Shown piece by piece: positions 25,873-36,326 of a DNA stretch of 64,000 nt. A model generated the notes under the pieces. That model saw only the letters and a program-made list of their open reading frames with translations, searched no databases and was not told the origin of the DNA. A program made the position numbers and the translations under genes. Origin of the DNA: Lichina pygmaea (Eukaryota > Ascomycota > Lichinomycetes > Lichinales > Lichinaceae); NCBI GenBank assembly GCA_963422465.1, contig OY730171.1:682001-746000 (forward strand), read 5' to 3'. Positions within the stretch are counted from its first letter, which is position 1. The number at the start of each line of letters is the position of its first letter.

Positions 25873-26003
25873 AGTGCTGGAGCTACAAGGCATCAGCCTG
25901 CTCAGAGAGGGGAGATGAAGCTGTCGATTGAAACCCTCTCGGACTGGGCCCCGCCAGCTGACTAAGCTAGGCCCAGCCCTAGCCCTGCCTGCCGTCGCAA
26001 CAG
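25873..26003 (+). repeat. dispersed repeat, copy 2
   Basis: This segment starts GTGCTGGAGCTACAAGGC and ends GCCGTCGCAAC. It matches the stretch at 12212-12345 in the same orientation with many substitutions. It lies about 260 bp before the second TA-flanked element. Confidence 0.55.
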
Positions 26004-26260
26004 GCAGCGCTCTGAGTGTGTCCAGGCTGGCCTCCTATGAGCACGTGGGGCACTATCCTGTCCCACTGATACTTCACCGCTCTGCCACTTACGCCAAAAG
26101 CAGTGCCACCAGTCCCCCATGGGCAGTGCTTTTTGTAGTGCTCAGATATATCGCTGACAATGCTACGTTGGGGTTTTCTAGGCCTCGTTTGGATGAAACA
26201 GCATTATAAATTTTGAAAAAATTTGACCGCCCAGACCGTTGTGTCACGGGGGGTAAATTA

Positions 26261-27346
26261 CCTCCCCCCCCCCCAACTCTCCCGTTCCTTCGGTACATCG
26301 GGGACATCTCTCGGTTGGGAGGGGTGTCGGACAATTCAATGACCTGGACAGTTCAATAATTGCTAGTAAATCTCAAACCACTACCGTTCCACCACAACAT
26401 GGTCAAATCTTACAAGGAAGGTGAGGCTCGCATCGCGGAAGCTATAGATTCCATCTCCGACCATACCAAAATTGGCCAGTGAATTTGGTGTCCCAGTACA
26501 GCAACTTTGAGAGTAGAAGAAGTGTACATACGTACTATTGCGACACAAGAGCTCTTGTGAGAAAGACTACTAGTTAGGCAAATTAGGGCTACAGTAGCTA
26601 CTCAGCGACACAGCATAACCAGGAGGAGCCTACAACCTCAGGCATAGTAGAAGAAGAGTAGGGGAATCAAATAGGCACATAAAAATGCTACTTGTCCATC
26701 TAGTTGTGGAGTCATTTTTTTTTGATTTGATTCTTACACTGATTCGGCTGTTAAGCCATGCAGAACTTCTTGAAGGAATTTTGTCTCTGGTAGACTTGAC
26801 TCAGGAACCTCACGTATTTACCGTACACACCGTGGGTTGTAGTGTACGTACTGTGGGAAAACCCCAAACCCCGTAGGGAAAATAGGAAAACCACAGTAAT
26901 GAGGGTTTGTGGATCTTGACGGATACTGGGTGAGCTATTTCTTGAGGGCTTTCATACATCTTGCGAGGAGTACATCTTAGACAAGTTCTATGGATCTCGG
27001 GGTTTTTTGTGGCAGAATGTGGGGTGGGTCAGATTCGAACTGACGACTAGTTTAGTCAGGTTCTCCAGGCCTGACACCACTAGTTCCGGGTCATGGGTGC
27101 CACGTAGTGGGAAACTCTCACCAGCTTCCTACTACACCATGCCGCCCCAGTTGTGGAGTCATAGAAGCCTACAATCTCAAGGATTGCAGTAGAGAAGTAG
27201 AGGAATCAAATGAGCCGCTTACATTCTCACTTAGTCACTGTGTTGTGGAGTTATAAGCATTGGAGTTGATTCTGTCAAGAGGGCGATCATAGAACTGTCC
27301 AGGTTATTGGACTGTCGGAGAGGTGTCCCGGGACAGGAGGGGCGGG
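26261..27346 (+). mobile_element. Tc1/mariner-pogo-like DNA element, copy 2, carrying a SINE
   Basis: This is homologous to the element at 2154-2920 but in the opposite orientation. TA dinucleotides flank it (26259-26260 and 27347-27348). The left end keeps a C-run, CCGTTCCTTCGGTAC and the inner GAGGGGTGTCGGACA block. The right end is more diverged. A start at 26399 opens MVKSYKEGEARIAEAIDSI, like the transposase N terminus of copy 1, then soon decays. Without the inserted 434-bp SINE and its duplicated target the element would be about 640 bp. It is a dead, non-autonomous copy. Confidence 0.7.
26715..27148 (-). mobile_element. tRNA-derived SINE with 13-bp target-site duplication
   Basis: A 434-bp insert is flanked by direct repeats AGTTGTGGAGTCA at 26702-26714 and 27149-27161. 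On the minus strand it starts GGGGCGG and ends in nine A residues (T-run 26715-26723). The head is tRNA-like. A perfect pol III A box TGGTGTAGTAGG lies at 27139-27128. A T-arm GTCAG-TTCGAAT-CTGAC (27044-27028) contains the B box. The first seven bases pair at six of seven positions with CCACCCC (27027-27021). Between the boxes lies a long hairpin (27047-27083). The other DNA element in the window has the matching site without the insert, near 2444-2460. Together these show a SINE retroposed into an older DNA transposon. Confidence 0.82.
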
Positions 27347-27386
27347 TATTGATACCCCTCATGGCAAGCCTTATGATCATATGCAG

Positions 27387-27398
27387 CACGTGACGTCA
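27387..27398. promoter_or_regulatory. overlapping E-box and CRE-like site
   Basis: CACGTG (27387-27392) overlaps the perfect CRE palindrome TGACGTCA (27391-27398). It lies about 146 bp before the start of the small gene at 27544. bHLH and bZIP (ATF/CREB) proteins bind such sites in fungi. Function here is inferred from sequence alone. Confidence 0.4.
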
Positions 27399-27543
27399 CC
27401 TCAACAACACCACCTCGTCTTTGTCAAAGTGGGCGAAAGTTGCCATGTCAGTAATTAAGTCAAGCATGATCCTCAAGTGTATCCGATGAAGACTCTAAGG
27501 TACGGTAGTCTCTACGAAGGAAAGCACTTCATACATCAGGAAG

Positions 27544-27992
27544 ATGGAGATGCCATCGCTGCCAAAATGGTCTGCCTGGTCAAGCGATCCTAAAGATATG
27601 GAACTTGGAACCTACTTCTCTGACGATCCAGGTATGCTTTGTTCTGGATGTTTTCTGAACTGATATTCATTGTTAACACCAAGACAGGAATACCGAGCGT
27701 GTCCAAAGCGTTCCGCATCCCACATCTACAAGCGCTTATGGTCAACGTGGACCCTGATGTAGGCGACGAGTATCTTCTCACCGACAACAGAGGCCGCTTT
27801 TATCTCTGGAACAGCTTGACCATGATGATATGGCGCTTCAAAAATCAAATGACACCGGCTGAGGTTGTAACCATGGTGTCCCAAGACACGTATGAGGAGA
27901 AATGGCTCACTCGGGACTTGAACAATGGCTCTACCGCCGACCTGCCCTCTCCAGCTCCGCCAACAAACTTGATGTACGAGGACGGAAGCTAA
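27544..27992 (+). CDS. small hypothetical protein, two exons
   Basis: I do not recognise this gene. Exons 27544-27631 and 27688-27992 join in frame across a 56-nt GT-AG intron (donor GTATGC, acceptor AGACAG) and give 130 residues. The protein starts MEMPSLPKWSAWSSDPKDME. It has a central block (RIPHLQALMVNVDPDVGDEYLL and FYLWNSLTMMIWRF) and ends with a Pro-rich tail. There is no signal peptide or clear membrane helix. The clean intron and the CRE-like site upstream favour a real gene. It stands just beyond the transposon cluster, so a remnant of a longer gene is also possible. Confidence 0.5.
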
Positions 27993-28593
27993 ACACAAAA
28001 GTCTTTCAGTGAACATTACCGGCGACAGGATGGATTCTCTCATCACTGTGCTATTGAGTGGCAAGACCACTACAAGCTCATGCTCGAGCAAAGTGACCAG
28101 GTACTAATTCCAAGTGCTTCCAAATCCTGCTCTTGTTTGTCGGATCATTTCGTGCCCCCTCCTAGGGCCAGCTCTAGGAGTACCGTAGCGGTAGAGCTTA
28201 GAGCTCCAGGGAGACGTGAACGATTGAATTAGGTAGCATCGTACCTACGTCGCCAGGCAGCAGCACTAGAAGCAGGCACGGCGAGAAGACCGGAGCATCA
28301 CTGGCGACTGGAGCTGCACTGGGACCGAGATGCGGCATGATCATAAGTCGGGGCCATTGCCCTTACCTCGAGTAGCTAGAGCCACTGAGCACCGCCAGTC
28401 TACGAGATTGAACGTCTTTCTCAACAACGTGTACGATACGTACGAGGTACCGCACGCAACGTTCAGCACGATCTTTTACGGGAGAATCTCCACAGCAGAA
28501 TCTGTGGATGCAGTTCTAAGTGGACTGTACACAGAGTGCAGCACAGCCTTTTCGCAGAGAAACTCCACAGCAGAATCTATGGATGTAATAAAG
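27993..28593. other. intergenic stretch with a 24-bp direct repeat
   Basis: CTCCACAGCAGAATCTGTGG at about 28490-28509 recurs as CTCCACAGCAGAATCTATGG at about 28564-28583, just before the oxidoreductase start. Each copy is itself nearly palindromic. A hairpin CTCCTAG...CTAGGAG lies near 28160-28182. The frame of the next gene is open back to 28330, but that part is not conserved-looking. Confidence 0.45.
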
Positions 28594-30337
28594 ATGGCCG
28601 ACGGATCCGGCGAAGCTACGGGCTCAGATCCAACGCCTCGTATCTTGATCATCGGGGCCGGCTCGCGAGGCAACGCTTACGCTAGGGCCATCTGCCAGAA
28701 TCCCTCGCTGGGCCGGGTCGTGGCGGTCGCCGAACCCGTCCAGACCAGACGGGCTCGATTTGGACGCAGGTACATATGGGGCGACGATGTGCCGTCCGAT
28801 GGCGATGCCTTCGCCGGATGGAGAGAGTATCTCAGCTGGGAGCGAGCACGGCGCGAGAAAGCGGCCAAGGGCGGCGAGGGCGTGCCCGACGGCGTGGACG
28901 GAGTCTTCGTCTGCACCCTGGACGAGACTCATCGCGAGGTCGTCACCGCCCTGGCCCCGTTATGCCTGCATGTCATGTGCGAGAAGCCGTTGGCGACGTC
29001 GTTGGCGGATTGCCTGACGATATATCGTTCGTTCGTTCCCCAGCGAGCCGAGGCCGGTAGGCCTGCCGTCGTCTTCGGCGTCGGCCACGTGCTCAGATAC
29101 AGCCCTCATAACAAGCTCCTGCGCAAGATCCTGTTGGAAGAGCGTGCGATTGGCGAGATTGTGTCGGTCGAGCACACCGAGCCGGTGGGATGGTGGCATT
29201 TTGCCCACAGCTACGTCCGGTGAGAACAGCTTCGGCTTCGTTGAAGTCGCTCCCTTGCCGTTCTCTTGCTGTGGGCGGAGGAACCTGAATGGATCGGACA
29301 GGGGCAACTGGCGAAGGGAGTCGACGAGTGCGCCTTCGCTCATGACCAAGTCCTGTCACGACATCGATTTCCTGCTTTGGCTGCTATGCGCTCCGGCTCC
29401 GGGCCTGAGGAGCACTCCGCACCAGCCGTCCGGTGTCTCGTCCAGCGGGTCCCTGGTCTACTTCAGACGGCGGTCTAAGCCGCCGAGCGCAGGGAGTGCG
29501 ACCAACTGTCTGTCGTGTGAAGCCGAACCCGACTGTATGTACTCGGCCAAAAAGATCTACCACGGCCAGCTGCTAGGAACAAACATCGACTGGCCGGTCA
29601 AGATCGTGCTCCCCGAGATCGAGGATTGCCTGGACCATGAGGGTCTGAAGGCAGCCGAGACGGCTCTGCTGGACCGCCTGGCCGAGGACTACGATGAAGA
29701 GACCCCCGAGGACGCTCGGCTACAGAGACCTTGGTACGGGCGGTGTGTCTACGAGGCGGGGAATGATGTCTGCGACGATCAGAGCGTCACGATGACCTGG
29801 GACGACGAGGAGGAGCCTGCAGGGCGGGCGACCATTGGCGTCGTCGCCGCGCATGATGCATACACCCCCACCGCTCCCCCTGAGCATCGAAACGCGAAAC
29901 GTGCCACCTTCCACATGGTGGCCTTCACCGAGAGAATCTGCGAGCGACAAACCCGTGTTTACGGCACCGAGGGAGAGATTGAGACCGACAGCAGGACAAT
30001 CCGCGTTCACCGCTTTGATACGGGCCAGACCCGCGTCCTGCGCGCTCCCAAGCCCGGCGTAGGCGGCCACGGGGGTGGGGACGAGGGCCTGGCTCGGCAG
30101 TTCCTACGAGCCGTCGATGCCGTAAAGAACGGTGGATGCACGGTCCAAGAGGCGCAGAGACTCCACATCGGCTGCACACTGGAGGAGATCGTTCAGAGTC
30201 ACGCCATGGTCTTCGCGGCCGAGGAGGCCAGACGAGGTAAACAGGTCATCGACTGGCCCGAGTGGTGGCGCGGCAAAGTCCGAGACCACGTCGGCATCGA
30301 TCGGCGTGCGGAGAACGGTGCAGCAGCGGGACAATAG
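28594..30337 (+). CDS. Gfo/Idh/MocA-family oxidoreductase
   Basis: This is probably an NAD(P)-dependent dehydrogenase acting on a sugar or cyclitol. Exons 28594-29219 and 29302-30337 give 553 residues, longer than the usual 330-400 of the family. The Rossmann motif is ILIIGAGSRGNAYARA (about residues 16-31). The conserved CEKPLA motif, with the family Glu-Lys-Pro, lies near residue 129. The substrate-side strand region [20 protein letters not shown] spans the intron, and the following SCHDIDFLLWL is the usual Lys/Asp-His active-site area. The extra length lies in an acidic central insert (LAEDYDEETPED). The start at 28594 has a good context (AAGATGG); an ATG at 28579 is in frame. Substrate unknown. 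Confidence 0.87.
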
Positions 30338-31810
30338 TGGACTGAGGAGTGCTCAGACAGACATTGCTGTGACGGAGGACGACGGAGCTCGCTGCATCGG
30401 CGGCTGCAGCTGCGCCTAACATGCACAGGGAAGCTTGGATACCCATTGCAGCCTAAAGCCATCGGTAGCCCGTAAGAGCTGGGGCTGGCCGGAACCGGGC
30501 ACTGCCGGGGTTCGGGCTTGAGCTAATGCATACACGTACGGTGCCACGGTGCCGACTTGAAAACAAATAGCAGCTGCAGAACGCGCCGCGCTGCACGGCC
30601 CCAAACAGGTACGTAAGTACGAAACACAGAGCACCGAGCACGGAGGTTTAGTGCTCTAGAAGCTACTGTATCCCGGTCTCGATGCGTCGAAACATGAAAC
30701 GGACGGCGAATCAGCGCTCCTGCATGGGATCTGTCCCAGACAGGAGAGGGAACAAAGTTCAAACACAGACCACGACCTTAAAGGCGTCGGCAACGACGAG
30801 CCAATGGCGCAACGATACATGTGATCGTGTACATCTGAGGGCGACATGGCGGGAAACGGATCTGGCGCGAATGGACCAATCAGAGACGCGTCTTCGTCGG
30901 TTGTCAGAAGAGCCTCAAACCCGATACCCCCCCTTCACGTACGCGCTTGTCGGAGATTCACGAAACTGCCGCGTCGAACGACTGCGCGACACACGCTACG
31001 CGACACACTGGCAGTCGTGGTACTGTACGTATGTACCTCCGTACCGGTCCGTCTCGGATCTGAAGACCAACATTGGCAAGGACCACGTTCTGGCCAGCGC
31101 GCGCTTTCTCAGGCAAAACAATCAATCAATCGTCGGTCGTCGCTGGGGAGCCTCGGCTGGCCAATCGCGACGGTTCGCGAGCATGTCTACTCTGCTGTGG
31201 ATGCGGTGGAGTCAGTCAACACCATCGCGAGAATGGCGCCCGATCGCGACCCGGCGCTTGTTTCTATTGTGTGGAGGATCGACCCCGTGGCCGCGTCAAA
31301 CGAATGCCGCCTCACCCGTCTGTCCACGCACTGGGAGGGTAGGTGTTTCGTGGGCAGGCAGAGAGGAGTCGTGGGTCGATGCCTTGCGTTCGTCCATCAG
31401 GACTGTTTCACCTGCTTGCCTGCAGCATTTCATCTTGCGACGGGGACGAGCTTCCTTGGCTGTCGGCGTCTCGTGGCCGGCCGAAGCATAAGAACGACGC
31501 CCCTCCTCGATCGAGGTCGAGGAAGGCTTGCTTTGCTCTCCTATCGTTTCGACCTCGTGCCTCTCTCACGAATCTCCTTTGTGCCTGTTTTCGTTTGTTT
31601 CTAGTGTTTGTTGTGCCTCGGTGCTGGACACCGCTTCTCAACACAATCGGCATTGTCTGTTGAGGAGAAGTCGTGCTTGGCCACCACTCCTGTTCCTGCT
31701 GTTTACTGCCGTCCCGCCATCCATTTAATCAGTTCGCGTCGTGAGTGTTGCCTCTGGTCCTGTCTCTCGGAAGCCGACTGACCATGGGTACGACGTAGCC
31801 TGGAGGCACT
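30338..31810. other. long leader/promoter region of the next gene
   Basis: Two overlapping plus-strand frames of about 250-270 codons exist (30682-31491 and 30846-31604) but look random. A likely 5' UTR intron spans 31741-31798: donor GTGAGT, branch CTGAC, acceptor GACGTAG. It ends 12 bp before the start codon at 31811. The long leader resembles those of regulated fungal genes. Confidence 0.45.
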
Positions 31811-33418
31811 ATGATGACCATGTCGTATCCGTCCTGGTTCGAGCAACCCGCTACGCCTCCCTACGATTCTCTGCCTCTAGAACACCTCGACACCCCCATT
31901 GGGTTGGACACCTCGGTCTCGGACATCGACGTGTCTCCGGACTATCTGCCGGTTTCCTTGCCCACGCCGGTCAAGTCCCCCATCCGGCAGCATGGCCCGC
32001 TGCTGCTCCCCAAGATCCGGTCTCAGGATCAGGACATCAACCCGGATCCGACGCCGTGCCCGAGGAGGCACCGAAAGGCGCTCTCCTGCACACACGACCC
32101 GCCCGTACCGCTCACCTATGCCGGAGATGTCGTGCGGCGCCGCTCGTTGAGCCCCCCGCGCGTCTGCGATACGATCTCGCCCGTGGCCGGTGGTCCGTCG
32201 GCGAGGGGGCATTCGTGCGGCAGCTCCCTGGCTTCGACGAGCGCTCCCCACTCTCGGCGTCCGTCGGGCTCGCACCTGGATCAGCAGGTGCTCGGGAAGT
32301 ACGGCTTTCCGACATACCGCCAGCTCCCGACCTACATCGCCCCACCCACCTTCGTCGCTTCGTGCATCCCTGGCACGTCGACCTTTGTGGCTCCGCCCGT
32401 GGTCCCTCCCCGGTACGAAGCACCGGCAGAGACGCTTCCCCTCGGCATCCCCTTCGATCCCACCATCCCGACCACGACGCTGCTGGCGAACCTGACCTCG
32501 CCGAACCCCTCCCCGGCCCTGGTGCGGCACCTCAACGTGACCCATGGCCGTGGCAGCGGGCAGACGCATTTCTGGTGGGACGTGCGCAACATCCGCGCCT
32601 GGAGCGACTTCAGCCTCGACAGCATCGACCGGATCCCGGGCCTCATGCGTCTCCTGACCGTCGAGCTGCCTCGGACGGCCCTGCCGGCGCCCGCGCTCGA
32701 TCGCTCGAAGCTGCAGCTCGAGACCGAGGCCAACCTGCACGAGCTCTGCCGCGACTTCTACGCCGCCAAGATCAACGCCGCCATGAAGGTCGCCCAGGGC
32801 CCGTCCCACATGGTGATGCGCTCCAACGCCAAAGGCCCGCACTTCGTCTCGAACTACCAGAACGACGCCGAGAAGACCATCTCCGGCGACGGCCGCGGCC
32901 GCGTCGTCGGGCTCGTCAAGTCGTTCGACCGCTGGAACACCGGCATGCGCGCCGAGGCGCCGCACCGCAAGGTCGAATACCTGCAGGGCCTCGCGCACCT
33001 GCACCGCCACATGCGCGAGCATGGGTGTCGCTACGGCTTCATCGTGACCGAGATCGAGCTCGTCTGCGTGCGCGCCGGAACCGAGTCGACGCCGTACTTC
33101 GGCCTCCTCGAGCTCGCCGCGCCGATCCGGCTCAACGCGACCGAAGGCCTGACCGCCTGCCTGGCGCTCTGGTACCTCCACATGCTCGCGAAGGAGGTGC
33201 CCTTGCCGGGACAGGCCCATTGGAGGATGGACGTCGGCGGCGCCGCCGCCTGCACGCGCCAGAAATGCCTCGACAAGGACGTCTGGATCCCGCAGCCGCA
33301 GCTGGCGGAGAAGAGGGAGGCCAAGCGTGTCAGGGGCTACGTCCTGTGCACCGATCCGCTGCACCGCAGGGAGCTGCCGAGGAGCGGAAGACGAGCATCG
33401 AAGCAAGGGACAACCTGA
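31811..33418 (+). CDS. conserved-looking fungal protein of unknown function
   Basis: A single uninterrupted frame encodes 535 residues. I do not recognise a named domain. The N-terminal ~200 residues are Pro/Ser-rich and probably disordered (LPTPVKSP, HSRRPSGSHL). The C-terminal ~330 residues look folded. They include THFWWDVRNIRAWSDFSLDSI, a helix with ELCRDFYAAKINAAMKVAQG, and KVEYLQGLAHLHRHMREHGC followed by strands YGFIVTEIELVCVRAG and YFGLLELAAPI. The alternation of a helix with the E-x-E-L strand recalls PD-(D/E)XK-like folds, but that is only a guess. There is no signal peptide. Codon use is GC-rich like the housekeeping genes. An alternative ATG at 31817 is in frame. Confidence 0.75.
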   Translation: MMTMSYPSWFEQPATPPYDSLPLEHLDTPIGLDTSVSDIDVSPDYLPVSLPTPVKSPIRQHGPLLLPKIRSQDQDINPDPTPCPRRHRKALSCTHDPPVPLTYAGDVVRRRSLSPPRVCDTISPVAGGPSARGHSCGSSLASTSAPHSRRPSGSHLDQQVLGKYGFPTYRQLPTYIAPPTFVASCIPGTSTFVAPPVVPPRYEAPAETLPLGIPFDPTIPTTTLLANLTSPNPSPALVRHLNVTHGRGSGQTHFWWDVRNIRAWSDFSLDSIDRIPGLMRLLTVELPRTALPAPALDRSKLQLETEANLHELCRDFYAAKINAAMKVAQGPSHMVMRSNAKGPHFVSNYQNDAEKTISGDGRGRVVGLVKSFDRWNTGMRAEAPHRKVEYLQGLAHLHRHMREHGCRYGFIVTEIELVCVRAGTESTPYFGLLELAAPIRLNATEGLTACLALWYLHMLAKEVPLPGQAHWRMDVGGAAACTRQKCLDKDVWIPQPQLAEKREAKRVRGYVLCTDPLHRRELPRSGRRASKQGTT

Positions 33419-34899
33419 ATCAGTCCCGTTCGTGTCTTCTCTTCCCACTCCACACATACCCATCAACGTCTCGTTCTTTTGTTCGCCCCTTCATCGCTAC
33501 AAGGGATGATCTGTTGTTCCTACGTCTTTCGTCTGCATCTGCTCTTTTGTCTCAGCCACCTAGCATCGACCATGGCATGGCGTGGCGCGGCACCTCATCC
33601 ACCTGGAGTCATCCCTATCTTCGTTGTTTGGTCTTTCCAGGTTCATCAGCATCGCGAGGCGCCTGGGGTCTTATTGGTCTAACCATCTGATTTTGGGTGG
33701 TATACATTTGCTTTTCCTATCTGTTGACCCGTCAGCGCTTTTTTCTGGAGTTGCGCTCTCGTTTCTTTCCTCTCAAACCCGGTCGTCGGGAGGTTGCCTT
33801 CCTCTGTGTAAGCCAGCGTCCTGCACCCGCCGGCGCTTCTCTCGTATCTGCCTATCTTGTCCGTTTGCTGCACCTAACTAGCGTTTGCTTGCTTGCCACG
33901 GCGTCGTTGCATCTCGCCATCCCTGTTTACTACTTGTTCTGCTTATTCTGGGGATGTCTGTTGGCAGCGTTTGCTTGTTCCCCTGCCATACTTTCGGATA
34001 CCTCGGCGGTACTGTTTTTGTGGGTTCATCGGCGTTGGTAGCGAACATGGGCATCTGTTGGTGTTGCTTCCATCTACCAGCGCTACGTCCAAGTGTGCAT
34101 AGATCCTAACTACGTTCTCATATACTCCATTTTCTGTTTTGATAGCTCGGTATCACTGCCTGCCGGCATCTCCTCAAAGCTGCGACTGATCATGATGGAA
34201 GTATGCCCAACTAGACATGCCAGATGTTGTGCCTAAGGCTATCAAAATCCAATTAGCACCGCGGAGCCGCAGCGACACTGACTTATCACTGCCTTGGACT
34301 CATTCGTCCTACGTGAGTTAAGAGACGGCCTTGAGCCTTACGACTAGGCCGTGGAACAAGGCGAGCCACGCTATCTACGTTGCATCGCTACGGGCAAGAA
34401 AATGACGGACTCGGAGGGTTGCACTGGGACTGATTGGGTCGCATCGTCGGCTCAAGACATGGCACTTCAGATCTCGATGTTGAGGAAGAATCCAAGTGAC
34501 AGACAACTGGAGCTAGGACGACAACCAATCTCATTAGAGTAGGTCCTACAGTAAGAGCAATGGTCCAAGACGATCAGTCAACACAAATGTAGCCAAATGA
34601 GAGCTAAAGTCAAACGGCATGCCCTCATCATCCTAATCTCCTCAACTGGCTCTACAGACCTACTAGAGCACGGCATCAATTCAGTGTCGTGGAGCAGACA
34701 TATTAGACTTTGAGAAATGATGAGTTTCGACGACGTGATCGTAGAAAATGAGATGGACATCGCCTCTTCCTGCCATCCTCCTCAGTTCGACTTACGTCAC
34801 TCCAAGCAGATTGGACCGTTCGTATCAGCTGCGGGGTCACATCAACCTACCAGCTAAAACGGTAGGGTCTGATTCTACTGAGGACACCAAGCCACAAGC
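33419..34899. other. gene-free stretch
   Basis: This is C/T-rich in its first half and AT-richer toward 34.2-34.8 kb. Short frames are present on both strands but none has splice or similarity support. The last part should hold the promoter of the amidase gene. Confidence 0.5.
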
Positions 34900-36014
34900 A
34901 TGTCCAAGCTATTGAAGCAACCCGTCAAGTTGGCTCTCATCCAGCTAGCCACCGGTACGTCTTGTCATGTCTAACCCCCTCCCATAGTCATCCTTCTTCA
35001 ATCTGCATTTCCAAGACCACAAGATTGATCAGCTCCCTTGCCGCAGGCCTGGACAAGTCCACCAACCTCTCGCGAGCCAAGAGCAAGATCTTGGAGGCGT
35101 CGAGTGCTGGCGCTTCGATCATCGTGCTGCCAGAGTTCTTTAACTCGCCCATTGGCCTTCAGCACCTTCCTAAAAATGCCGAGACCATATTTCCCGATGG
35201 CAGTGGGTTACTCTCACGCGGTAGTAGTGCCGGAGGAGCCGGGGTTGGAGCTGGAACAGGAGAACAGTTATCGAAAATGACGACGACATCGTCACAAGAA
35301 CAGAGTCAGGATCCTGGAGAATCACACCCGACCAGTCCCACATATGCCCTTCTCTCCCAGCTTGCCCGCACGACAAAGACATACCTGATCGGAGGAAGCA
35401 TACCGGAGTACGTGCCGTCGACGCAGAAATACCACAACACGTCGTTGACCTTCTCGCCGCGCGGCACGCTGGTGGCGGTGCATCGCAAGGTGCACATGTT
35501 CGACATCGACATCCCGGGCAAGGTCACGTTCCGGGAGTCGGACGGGCTCAGCGCCGGGGACCAGGTCACGGTCGTGGACGCGGACGAGTACGGCAAGATC
35601 GGCATAGGCATCTGCTACGACGTGCGCTTCCCGGAGCTGGCGACCTTGGTGGCGAGGCGCGGTGCCTTCCTGCTGGTCTACCCGGGCGCCTTCACGCTGA
35701 CGACGGGCCCGCTGCACTGGGAGCTGCTCGCCCGGGCCCGCGCCGTCGACCACCAGCTGTACGTGGCCGTGTGCTCGCCCGCCCGAGACATGGAGACGGC
35801 CGACGGCTATCGCGCCTGGGGGCACAGCATGCTGGTCGACCCGAACGGCCAGGTCGTCGTCGAGGCCCAGCACGGCCCCGACATTGTCTACGCCGACCTC
35901 AGCCCCGACCGCATCGACGACGTCAGAAGGAACATACCGTTGCAGACGCAGCGTCGCTGGGACGTCTACCCCGACATCAGCAAGTTGGTCCGAGACGGAC
36001 CGGACCGGACATGA
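34900..36014 (+). CDS. nitrilase-superfamily amidase (Nit2/omega-amidase type)
   Basis: The protein belongs to the carbon-nitrogen hydrolases of the Nit2/Nit3 branch, which deamidate alpha-ketoglutaramate or deaminated glutathione as metabolite repair. Exons 34900-34954 and 35047-36014 give 340 residues. The catalytic triad is visible: Glu in VLPEFFNSP, Lys in VHRKVHMFD and Cys in GIGICYDVRFPE. The start KLALIQLATGLDKSTNL is typical. Between the Glu and Lys motifs there is an extra Gly/Ser/Gln-rich insert of about 40 residues (SRGSSAGGAGVGAG...) where most relatives have a short loop. The C terminus is complete. The choice between omega-amidase and deaminated-glutathione amidase is not settled by what I can see. 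It converges on the F-box gene, 312 bp away. Confidence 0.9.
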
Positions 36015-36271
36015 CAGGGTATGGACCAAAAGCCAAGAAAAAAAAAAAAATTTGTAGCCCCTCCCCGTCTCACGAAAAGGAAGCAAATAATACGTATCGG
36101 CGCGCCTACGCTACACCTGGCACAAAGCTTCGAGACTTCAAGAACGTCTAGCCTTATCCTGACGCGCTTGTAACAGTGGGGGTAGAATCTTGGGGCGCAC
36201 GCGGCTGACATCGCAATGGACGTAACAAAAGCTTTGTTTTTGGATGCCACTGGGTCTGGCGACTAGCTTCT

Positions 36272-36303
<32 letters not shown>

Positions 36304-36312
36304 CAGCAGCAT
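36272..36312. repeat. AGC trinucleotide microsatellite
   Basis: About ten AGC units run from 36272 to 36300, followed by an interrupted CATCAGCAGCAT. It lies between the 3' ends of two convergent genes, so it is probably untranslated. Confidence 0.85.
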
Positions 36313-36326
36313 TTGACCACGCGACC

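Larger units (their letters stand above)
23852..26260. other. repeat-rich, gene-free stretch
   Basis: No gene is supported. The DNA is AT-richer than the flanking genes. It holds a degenerate minisatellite near 24.3 kb, short duplicated words near 24590-24680 and 25745-25790 (GGTTGCTGGAGACATTG twice) and a dispersed repeat near 25.9 kb. Minus-strand frames at 24757-25136 and 25475-25744 look vaguely protein-like but I cannot assign them. They may be remains of an old element. Confidence 0.45.

Noticed and set aside
27021-27148. An ordinary intron-containing tRNA gene
   Set aside because: Aligning the perfect A box to standard tRNA numbering breaks the acceptor stem, and the box spacing is too long. 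Target duplications and an A-run flank a much longer unit, so a SINE head explains it better.
30682-31604. Two overlapping frames of about 250-270 codons before the gene at 31811
   Set aside because: They are in competing frames, unlike any family, and the area fits a long leader and promoter better.
31877-33466. Minus-strand frame of 529 codons opposite the gene at 31811
   Set aside because: This is a shadow of the GC-rich coding strand. The plus-strand product has better composition and motif pattern.
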